Of a stretch of 21,472 nucleotides of DNA, positions 15,177 to 20,641 are shown in pieces. Position numbers and translations under genes: made by a program. The stretch is taken from NCBI GenBank assembly GCA_023390395.1, contig JAEWCY010000059.1, positions 1-21,472 on the forward strand. Reading direction: 5' to 3'. This DNA is from Pseudomonadota bacterium. GTDB taxonomy: Bacteria; Desulfobacterota; Desulfovibrionia; Desulfovibrionales; Desulfovibrionaceae. The notes below the pieces were generated by a model. It was not told where the DNA came from, ran no database searches, and saw only the letters and a list, made by a program, of their open reading frames with translations. How positions within the stretch are numbered: the stretch's first letter is position 1; each line of letters begins with the position of its first letter.

Positions 15177-15761
15177 CTAGAAGCTGACGTTGAGGCCCAG
15201 GGTGCCGCCGAAGCCGTTGACGCCCTGGTTGTTGAACTGGCCGATGTGCAGGTACTTGACCGAGCCCTTGACGCTGAGCTGCTGGGTCAGGGCGTAGGTC
15301 GCGCCGAGTTCGCCGTTTTCGGTCACGCTGTTCTCGAAGCCGTTGTAGGGCACCTTGGTGTCGGCCCACAGGCCGCCGAGGCCCGCGCCGACGAAGACCG
15401 TGGCCGGCCCGGTGTTGACGAAGTGCCAGCGGGCGTTGAAGTTCCCGCCGATGCCGCTGGCCGGGGACGACTTGGTCCCCACGGTGTAGGCGCTTTCGAA
15501 CTTCTTGTTCTGGTCCACGTACACGCCCATGCCCTCGGCTTCCACGGCCACGTTGTCGAAGATGAAGTAGGTCAGCGCGCCGCCGTAGGTGTAGATCGAA
15601 TTGACATGATCGTTGGTCGTTCCGAAGGCGCTGAAACGCGGTTCGAAACTGAAGCTGCCGGCCGCCAGGGTCTGCTGCGCCATGACCCAGCTGGTCGAGG
15701 CGGCCAGAACCAGACAGGCGAACCCGAGCGCCACCAGCAGTTTGCGAAATAAAGCATCCAT
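15177..15761 (-). CDS. Small outer-membrane beta-barrel protein (PagL-like fold suspected)
   Basis: A 194-residue exported protein. Residues 1-28 form a signal peptide (RK, then LLVALGFACLVLA, cleavage likely after WVMA before QQ). The mature part alternates aromatic and small residues in strands and ends in LNVSF, the C-terminal phenylalanine that directs outer-membrane insertion. The stretch VFVGAGLGGLWADTKVP, the later YLHIGQFNNQGVNG and the closing strand resemble lipid A 3-O-deacylase (PagL/acyloxyacyl hydrolase) barrels, but the expected His-X-Ser is His-Ile-Gly here, so deacylase activity is doubtful. A second ATG six bases upstream (15767) abuts the AGGGAG ribosome site with no spacer, so 15761 is preferred. 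A sigma-54-like promoter lies upstream. Confidence 0.75.
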   Translation of the reverse strand: MDALFRKLLVALGFACLVLAASTSWVMAQQTLAAGSFSFEPRFSAFGTTNDHVNSIYTYGGALTYFIFDNVAVEAEGMGVYVDQNKKFESAYTVGTKSSPASGIGGNFNARWHFVNTGPATVFVGAGLGGLWADTKVPYNGFENSVTENGELGATYALTQQLSVKGSVKYLHIGQFNNQGVNGFGGTLGLNVSF

Positions 15762-15804
15762 ATCCATCTCCCTGTGCGAACGGTTTCAGGAACGACCGGT
15801 TCAC

Positions 15805-15820
15805 ATCAAATACCGTGCCA
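15805..15820 (-). promoter_or_regulatory. Candidate sigma-54 promoter of the outer-membrane protein gene
   Basis: The minus strand reads TGGCACGGTATTTGAT: a perfect TGGCACG -24 block, correct spacing, and TTGA in place of TTGC at -12. The predicted start is near 15794, leaving a leader of about 33 bases. The flanking 15830-15950 is AT-rich and could hold activator sites. Confidence 0.45.
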
Positions 15821-16193
15821 AAACCGTTGCTCAGGTATTTTTCAATAACATACCGTATTAGCTGGATAAATTTTGAGGCTGCGTCGTTCTGTTCATTGGA
15901 TAACCGTGTAAAGTCGTTTGATTTTTTTAAACTTTCAAACTGCCGGCAAGGGGGCGCGTTCGAGAAGCAAGTCGGGTGCGGCGTCCTTCGCCGGAGGAGG
16001 CGTCGCGATCTGGCGCGGGCGCACGGAGCCGGCCGGGGTCCCGTTTCGAGGGGACGGCGTCGTGACGGCTCGTCGCCGGGTGCGAGGGGAGGACGGCATC
16101 CCGGAGGGACAGCGGGTCGGCAGGGGCGTTTTTTGGCAGGGCGCGGCGAGACGAGGGAGGGGAGTTCTGTCGGCGGTTGCGCCAGGCCGGACC

Positions 16194-16230
16194 GGGGAAC
16201 CGGGAAGGGAGTCGCGGGCGGGGCGGAGGG
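16194..16230 (+). other. G-quadruplex-type motif
   Basis: Six runs of three or four G within 37 bases on the plus strand (16194-16197, 16202-16204, 16207-16209, 16216-16218, 16220-16223, 16228-16230) with loops of one to six bases. This meets the usual four-run quadruplex pattern. It lies in noncoding DNA past the hypB end. Confidence 0.45.
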
Positions 16231-16250
16231 AGGCTTCAGGGGGAACGACC

Positions 16251-16281
16251 GCCGGCGACGGCCTTGGGGGGCGTCGCCGAC
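16251..16281 (-). terminator. Hairpin downstream of hypB
   Basis: Arms of ten bases (GCCGGCGACG at 16251-16260 and CGTCGCCGAC at 16272-16281, one G-T wobble) with an 11-base loop, 41 bases past the hypB stop in the direction of transcription. No T tract follows, so it could instead stabilise the mRNA 3' end or assist Rho-dependent termination. Confidence 0.35.
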
Positions 16282-16322
16282 GGGCGAGGGAGCCGAGGAT
16301 ACCGGGCGGCGGGGAAAGGGAA

Positions 16323-16985
16323 TCAGGCCGAGGCGCGCTTGGCGGCCAGGCGCTGCCGCAGCCAGTCGTACCAGGCGTCCAGGCCCTCGCGGCTGCGGGC
16401 CGAGACCGGGAATACGCTGATGCATTCGTTGAGCACCCGGGCGTGGCGGCTGGCGCGCTCCAGGTCGAAGTCCACGTAGGGCAGCAGGTCCACCTTGTTG
16501 AGGACGAGCGCTGCCGAAATATGGAACATCAGCGGATATTTCTCCGGTTTGTCGTCCCCTTCGGCAACGCTTAACAGCGTGACCTTGAAATCCTCGCCCA
16601 CGTCGAACTCGGCCGGACAGACGAGGTTGCCCACGTTTTCAATGAACAGGATGTCCAGGCCTTCGAGGTCGAGGCTTTTTATGGCCTCCTGGACCTGCGA
16701 GCTGGTCAGGTGGCAGCCGCCCTCGGTGTTGATCTGCACGGCCTGCGCGCCGGTGGCGGCCACGCGGCGGGCGTCGTTGTCGGTCTGCAGGTCGCCTTCG
16801 ACCACGGCCATGCGCAGCTCGGGAGCGAGGTCGGTGAGCGTGCGTTCGAGCAGGGTGGTCTTGCCCGCGCCCGGGGAACTCATGAGATTGAGGACGAGGA
16901 TGCCTTTTTTGGCGAAAAAGTCCTTGAGGTCGGCGGCGATGCGGGCGTTGGCCTCCAGGATGTTGCGCACCACGGGAATCTGCAT
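16323..16985 (-). CDS. hypB: Hydrogenase nickel-insertion GTPase HypB
   Basis: A 220-residue SIMIBI-class GTPase that, with HypA, delivers nickel to the large subunit of [NiFe]-hydrogenase in the cytoplasm. The P-loop is SSPGAGKTT (36-44); then come VEGDLQTDND, the metal site GGCHLTSSQV (C91, H92), ENVGNLVCPAEF (C123) and the guanine-specificity motif NKVDLL (163-168). Cys91, His92 and Cys123 are the conserved G-domain metal ligands. It lacks the N-terminal Cys-X2-Cys-Gly-Cys high-affinity site and the His-rich stretch seen in some HypB, so nickel storage is not expected. It starts 12 bases after the hypA stop with a GGAGG ribosome site. Confidence 0.95.
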   Translation of the reverse strand: MQIPVVRNILEANARIAADLKDFFAKKGILVLNLMSSPGAGKTTLLERTLTDLAPELRMAVVEGDLQTDNDARRVAATGAQAVQINTEGGCHLTSSQVQEAIKSLDLEGLDILFIENVGNLVCPAEFDVGEDFKVTLLSVAEGDDKPEKYPLMFHISAALVLNKVDLLPYVDFDLERASRHARVLNECISVFPVSARSREGLDAWYDWLRQRLAAKRASA

Positions 16986-16997
16986 GGCAAGCCTCCG

Positions 16998-17348
16998 CTA
17001 TTCGAGTTCGAGGTATTCGATGTAGAGTTCCCGCCCGGAGACCACGGCATGGCCGAGCTCCTCGCCGCAGCCCGGGCAGGGGGCGAAGGCCGAGGACCCT
17101 TCGGGGGTGAATTCCCTGGAGCAGGCCCGGCAGCGCAGCACGACCGGGATTTCCTCCAGTTCGAGCCTGGCCTCGGCCAGCCGGGTGTCCATGGTCAGGG
17201 CCGTGAAGCCCATTTCCAGGGCCTCGGGCACCACGGCCGAGAGGCGGCCGTGCTTGATCTTGACCGTGAGCAGGGTCTTCTTGCCGTGCTTGGCCATCTC
17301 GTCCTCGATGAGGGCGATGAGGCTTTGGGCGATGGAGAGTTCGTGCAT
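16998..17348 (-). CDS. hypA: Hydrogenase nickel metallochaperone HypA
   Basis: A 116-residue HypA at the usual length. The N-terminal Met-His-Glu (H2 and E3) is the nickel-binding site. The zinc domain has the two Cys-X2-Cys pairs CRAC (C73, C76) and CPGC (C91, C94). It binds HypB, encoded immediately downstream, and passes nickel to hydrogenase precursor. A GAGG ribosome site precedes the ATG. No other hyp gene or hydrogenase structural gene is in the window. The gene upstream in the same direction is an unrelated DUF554 membrane protein, 89 bases away. Confidence 0.95.
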   Translation of the reverse strand: MHELSIAQSLIALIEDEMAKHGKKTLLTVKIKHGRLSAVVPEALEMGFTALTMDTRLAEARLELEEIPVVLRCRACSREFTPEGSSAFAPCPGCGEELGHAVVSGRELYIEYLELE

Positions 17349-17437
17349 GGCCGCCTCGGTCTACGGCAAAAAGCCGGCCGCGTAAAGGAAGGGCGGCGGA
17401 AAAAGGCTGTCGCGCCGCTCGGTTCGCGCCTGCCGTC

Positions 17438-18124
17438 TCAGCCGAACCAGGGGGCCAGCACCACGGCCACGACCATGGCCGGCAGCAGGTTGGCCACGCG
17501 GATTTTGAGCAGCCCCAGCATGTTGAGGCCGATGGCCACGATGAGCAGGCCGCCCACGGCCGTGAGCTGGGTCAGGCGGTCCGGGGTGAAGTAGCCCTGG
17601 GCCGTTGCCCCGAGGTAGACCAGCGCCGCCTCGTACAGGGCCACGGGCAGGCAGGAGAGCAGGACGCCGGCCCCGTGGGTGGTGGCCAGAATCAGCGCCA
17701 CGGAGCCGTCCAGGGCGGCCTTGGCGAAAAGGAGCGTATGGTCGTTTTTGAGGGCCTCGTCGAAGGAGCCGAGGATGGCCATGGTGCCGGTGCAGAAGAT
17801 GACCGAGGCGGTGACGAGGCCGTCGGTGAAAAGGGCGTTGTCCGAGCGCAGACGGGCTTTGACGGCGTCCCCGGCCCGGGCCATGAGGCGTTCGATGTCG
17901 AGGAGTTCGCCGGCCACGGCCCCGGCCAGCATGCTCATGACCACGAGCAGGGGGGCGTTTCCGGTCAGGGCCATCTTGAGGCCGATGAGCAGTATGGACA
18001 GGCCCAGGGCGTGGAACATGGTGGCGCGCACGCGGTCGGGGAAGCGTCCGTGCAGGGCCAGTCCGAGCAGGCCGCCGGCGACGATGGCCGCGCCGTTTAT
18101 CAGCGGACCGATGGGGAGGATCAT
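17438..18124 (-). CDS. DUF554 (YdfK/YqgA-like) inner-membrane protein
   Basis: A 228-residue integral membrane protein of the DUF554 family, whose function is not established. About six or seven hydrophobic helices are visible: IGPLINGAAIVAGGLLGLAL, LSILLIGLKMAL, LLVVMSMLAGAVAGELL, TASVIFCTGTMAILGSF, SVALILATTHGAGVLLSCL, LLIVAIGLNMLGLL and LLPAMVVAVVLAPW. The GELLDIE and FCTGTMAI segments are characteristic of the family. An AAGGAG site precedes the ATG at 18124. It may be cotranscribed with hypAB (89-base gap); a role in metal or ion transport would fit that but is only a guess. The tRNA gene upstream is divergent. Confidence 0.85.
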   Translation of the reverse strand: MILPIGPLINGAAIVAGGLLGLALHGRFPDRVRATMFHALGLSILLIGLKMALTGNAPLLVVMSMLAGAVAGELLDIERLMARAGDAVKARLRSDNALFTDGLVTASVIFCTGTMAILGSFDEALKNDHTLLFAKAALDGSVALILATTHGAGVLLSCLPVALYEAALVYLGATAQGYFTPDRLTQLTAVGGLLIVAIGLNMLGLLKIRVANLLPAMVVAVVLAPWFG

Positions 18125-18197
18125 GGCAGAACTCCTTGCCCGCGACGGGCAGGGGAGGGCTACCAGTTCCGCCCCCCGGGCACAAGGGGGAAACCAT

Positions 18198-18227
18198 TTG
18201 ACATTTTTGCCGGACTTCGGCTATTTT
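18198..18227 (+). promoter_or_regulatory. Promoter of tRNA-Leu
   Basis: A perfect TTGACA (18198-18203), an 18-base spacer and TATTTT (18222-18227). The predicted start is about five bases before the mature tRNA 5' end. Confidence 0.65.
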
Positions 18228-18238
18228 TCCTGATTCAG

Positions 18239-18325
18239 GCCGGGATGGCGGAATTGGTAGACGCAGTGGACTCAAAATCCACCGGTCGCAAGGCCTTGGG
18301 GGTTCGAGTCCCCCTCCCGGTACCA
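18239..18325 (+). tRNA. tRNA-Leu (anticodon CAA)
   Basis: An 87-base class II tRNA with encoded CCA. The acceptor arms GCCGGGA and TCCCGGT pair (G-T at position 1, as also seen in E. coli tRNA-Leu), followed by A and CCA. The anticodon stem GTGGA / TCCAC encloses the loop CTCAAAA, giving anticodon CAA at 18273-18275. A long variable arm follows, and the T arm is GGGGG-TTCGAGT-CCCCC. Phage-type genes begin just downstream, so its 3' end is a plausible integration site. Confidence 0.96.
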
Positions 18326-18334
18326 GAACAATAT

Positions 18335-18383
18335 CAGCGGGTTGCGTGTGGCAGGCAATGTCACGCAGCCCGCTGTTTTTTTT
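18335..18383 (+). terminator. Rho-independent terminator after tRNA-Leu
   Basis: A 14-base-pair stem (CAGCGGGTTGCGTG / CACGCAGCCCGCTG, one G-T pair) with a 13-base loop and eight T residues (18376-18383). It starts ten bases after the tRNA CCA and is the clearest terminator in the window. Confidence 0.9.
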
Positions 18384-18396
18384 AATCGGGATAGAT

Positions 18397-18416
18397 TGTC
18401 CCACCACTGTCCCACC
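18397..18416. repeat. Tandem 9-base direct repeat, 11-base period
   Basis: TGTCCCACC occurs twice with two bases between, so the copies repeat every 11 bases, about one helical turn. It lies 70-90 bases from the tRNA 3' end, at the presumed prophage edge, and could be protein-binding (integrase arm-type or regulator) sites. Confidence 0.4.
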
Positions 18417-18597
18417 TTTCTGCTCGCCATCGCCCCCCGCGCCCCCCGTCAGTCTCACGCGCCCGCCAGATGTCACCAACCTGCGCTCGGAGTCCCCGAG
18501 GATCGCGGGTCCTTCCCAGACGCCGAATGTCAGGGGTCAGAAACACCCCGGGCGGTGGCGCTGTGGGATGGAAAAAATCTGGTGGAAAAATGGAAAG

Positions 18598-18626
18598 TTG
18601 GCACATGTGGTACGAATAAAGAAAAT
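18598..18626 (+). promoter_or_regulatory. Possible promoter of the prophage helicase gene
   Basis: TTGGCA (one mismatch) and GAAAAT (two mismatches) are 17 bases apart. The start would be about 14 bases before the ATG at 18647. This is a moderate match only. Confidence 0.3.
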
Positions 18627-18646
18627 CGTGACACGGTGTGCCGGCC

Positions 18647-20293
18647 ATGAGCGAGAAAGATCCCTCGCTCACCGATCCCGACGTCATCCGCGAGCAGGTC
18701 CAAGATGCCGTTGCCAAGGAAGCGTCGCATCGGCCGGTTGACGTCGAACCATCCGAAATACCTACGGATGATACCGAAATCGCGCCGGACTTCGCCCCGG
18801 GCATCACCGTCACCGACGTGGAGGACGCCTTCCGCTGGAAGAACGTCGGGGACGGCGGCTTGGCGGTCAAACTGCTGCGCGGGAAAATCTGTTTCGACGC
18901 CATCGCGGAGAAGCCCTACCGGTTCAACTGCACGCATTGGCTGCGCGACAAAAATTCGAACTGGCGCAAGGCCTTGTTCCAGGTCGCCGACCTCTACGCC
19001 ATCCGCTCCCGCCACTACGTCGAAGAGGTCAGGCGCGCCGAGGAACGCTACGAAGGCGCGGGCAAGGACGAAAAGCCGTTCTTGGGCATCGAGCTCAAGC
19101 GCGCCCAGAAGATTTCCGAGGCTTGGATAAAGCGCGTCAACGCCTGCCGCGATATGTCCTACGTCCGCAAAATCTGGGAGTCTTCCCTCTCGGGCGACGG
19201 CTCCCTCGCCATTTCCGGCGACGAGTGGAACCAGCACCCGACGCTGCTTCCGTGCAAGAACGTCGTGGTTGACCTGGAAACCGGCAAGCTCCTCAAGCCA
19301 GATCCGTTCCAGTATTTCAACCGCGCGGCCGCCTTCCACTTCCATTCGCTCCACGACGACGCGCCGTTCTTCATGGAGACGATTTCCAAGGCGCTCATGC
19401 GCAACGAAAAGCTCATCGACTACTTCGACCACATGGTCGGCTTCGCGGCCACGGGCATGCAGACCAAGGATTTCTTCCTGGCCTATGGCCCCAAGGGCGA
19501 CAACGCCAAGTCTGTCGTGTTCGAGTGGCTGCGCAAGGCCCTAGGCGACTTCGCCGGCACCATCAAGGTCGAATCACTCCTCGAGGAGCGATTCATGCGC
19601 AGCGCAGACGGCCCTTCGCCGTCCATGCTCAAGCTGCGCGGCCTGCGCCTGGCCGTGACCAGCGAGGCGGACAAGAAGCACCAGTTCAATATGGGAAAGA
19701 TCAAAGCATTGACCTCGGGCGGCGACCGCCTGGAGGCAAGGGGGATCAACGCCGTGGACATCGTGGAATTCAACCCGGAAATGTCGCTCGTCCTGCACAG
19801 CAACTTCCTGCCGTCGGCCACCGGCTCGGACGAGGCCTTTTTCAAACGCGTCAAGGTGCTGCCGTTTCGCGCCAAGTTCATCAGCCAGAGCGACGGCCCG
19901 GAAGATCCGGAAATCCGCCACGGTCAAGCTGGCCCTTCTCGGCACGGGCTACGCCTTCGACGCGGCCGACGCCGCCTGGGCCGACGTGTCGACCCACGAG
20001 ATCGCCGGCACGGGCTACACGGCCGGCGGCAAGACGCTTTCCGGCAAGACCGTGACCCCGGACGGGGAGGGCGGGGCCGCGCTCGAGGCCGAGGCCGCGA
20101 CCTGGACCGCGCTCACGGCGACCGGCCTGCGCCACGCCGTGGCCTACGCAGTCGGCACGGCGGACGGCGTGACCGACCCGCTGCTTTTCTGCGTCACCTT
20201 CCCGGCCTGCGACGTCGCGGCCGAGGATTTCCCCGTGTCCTGGCCGGGCGGCGTGGCCGTCCTGACCGTGTAAGGAGGCTTCCATGGCAGTGA
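18647..20293 (+). CDS. D5/P4-type phage primase-helicase (SF3 helicase), C-terminus lost by fusion
   Basis: The frame encodes 548 residues, but only about the first 422 make sense. These carry a D5_N-like region and a superfamily 3 helicase: Walker A AYGPKGDNAKS (about residues 283-293), Walker B-type LRLAVTSEAD, KIKALTSGGDRLEARG, and motif C SLVLHSNFLPSA, typical of phage/plasmid P4-family replication helicases. The family's N-terminal primase domain is absent, and the protein begins with about 45 acidic residues. After EDPE (near 19912) the reading becomes arginine/glycine-rich because it runs through another gene in the wrong frame to a stop at 20293. The product is therefore probably non-functional. 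The ATG at 18647 has only a weak ribosome site; a GTG nine bases earlier is the alternative. Confidence 0.75.
   Translation: MSEKDPSLTDPDVIREQVQDAVAKEASHRPVDVEPSEIPTDDTEIAPDFAPGITVTDVEDAFRWKNVGDGGLAVKLLRGKICFDAIAEKPYRFNCTHWLRDKNSNWRKALFQVADLYAIRSRHYVEEVRRAEERYEGAGKDEKPFLGIELKRAQKISEAWIKRVNACRDMSYVRKIWESSLSGDGSLAISGDEWNQHPTLLPCKNVVVDLETGKLLKPDPFQYFNRAAAFHFHSLHDDAPFFMETISKALMRNEKLIDYFDHMVGFAATGMQTKDFFLAYGPKGDNAKSVVFEWLRKALGDFAGTIKVESLLEERFMRSADGPSPSMLKLRGLRLAVTSEADKKHQFNMGKIKALTSGGDRLEARGINAVDIVEFNPEMSLVLHSNFLPSATGSDEAFFKRVKVLPFRAKFISQSDGPEDPEIRHGQAGPSRHGLRLRRGRRRLGRRVDPRDRRHGLHGRRQDAFRQDRDPGRGGRGRARGRGRDLDRAHGDRPAPRRGLRSRHGGRRDRPAAFLRHLPGLRRRGRGFPRVLAGRRGRPDRVRRLPWQ
19911..20273 (+). pseudogene. 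Phage late structural protein, N-terminus missing
   Basis: In the frame one base ahead of the helicase, codons from about 19911 read KSATVKLALLGTGYAFD, then WADVSTHEIAGTGYTAGGKT and a hydrophobic, low-charge remainder ending VSWPGGVAVLTV. This resembles small phage virion proteins whose first strand is KVALL and which carry an EVSGTGYTAGG motif. There is no start codon ahead of the similarity; only a GTG at 19986 lies inside it, and the usual first 10-20 residues are replaced by helicase sequence. The stop at 20271-20273 is followed directly by a strong AAGGAGG for the next gene, showing the late-gene order is native from here on. Confidence 0.6.
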
Positions 20294-20640
20294 CCAAGAC
20301 CGCCCGCACCCTGCTGGCCGAGACGAGCAACGCCGCCGGCGCGACCGCCACGGGCAGCGCGATTGATTTGCGCACGGCGCTGGGCCTGGCCGGGGTGCTG
20401 CGCGTCGTCAACGGCTCCTCGGCCCCGACCGTGGCCTGCGCGGCGTACATCGACGTGAGCGCGGACGGCACGACCTGGCGGCAATGGCTGGCGATCACGG
20501 CCGGCCTGGCCGCCGCCGCGACGTATCAGTACCCGTTCTCGCTGCCTGCCGAGATCATGTACGCTCGGGCGCGTTTTACCGGCAACACCGGCCAGGCCGT
20601 GACCGTGGAGTGCCTGGCCCACGAACTGACGAGCGTGTAG
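20284..20640 (+). CDS. Phage virion-associated protein
   Basis: A 118-residue protein with an AAGGAGG ribosome site seven bases before its ATG. It is threonine/alanine-rich and strand-rich, with few charges (TARTLLAETSNAAGATATGS, VDVSADGTTWRQW-like pattern, YARARFTGNTGQAVTVECLA). The pattern of a beta-sandwich with an Asp-Gly-Thr-Thr-Trp turn is common in small phage tail or head-decoration proteins. I do not recognise a named family. It begins ten bases after the truncated late gene and ends one base before the next ATG, so the three late genes form one operon. Confidence 0.7.
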   Translation: MAVTKTARTLLAETSNAAGATATGSAIDLRTALGLAGVLRVVNGSSAPTVACAAYIDVSADGTTWRQWLAITAGLAAAATYQYPFSLPAEIMYARARFTGNTGQAVTVECLAHELTSV

Positions 20641-20641
20641 C

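Larger units (their letters stand above)
15768..16322. other. 555-base gene-free region between hypB and the outer-membrane protein gene
   Basis: It has two contrasting halves. 15768-15945 is AT-rich and carries the outer-membrane protein promoter candidate. 15950-16322 is very G-rich on the plus strand. Open plus-strand frames across it translate to arginine/glycine-rich runs and have no ribosome site, so I call no gene. Structures present are a hairpin at 16251-16281 and a G-quadruplex-type G-run series at 16194-16230. Confidence 0.6.
18326..18646. other. Gene-free junction between tRNA-Leu and the prophage helicase gene
   Basis: A 321-base stretch holding the tRNA terminator, a tandem pair of TGTCCCACC (18397-18405 and 18408-18416), a C-rich segment and an AT-richer end with repeated TGGAAAAA-type words. 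No protein-coding frame is convincing. A TTGGCA (18598-18603), 17-base spacer and GAAAAT (18621-18626) could be the promoter of the helicase gene. Confidence 0.55.

Noticed and set aside
15815..16574. Two plus-strand frames of about 200 codons through the G-rich region
   Set aside because: Arg/Gly-rich translation, no ribosome site, and they run antisense into hypB.
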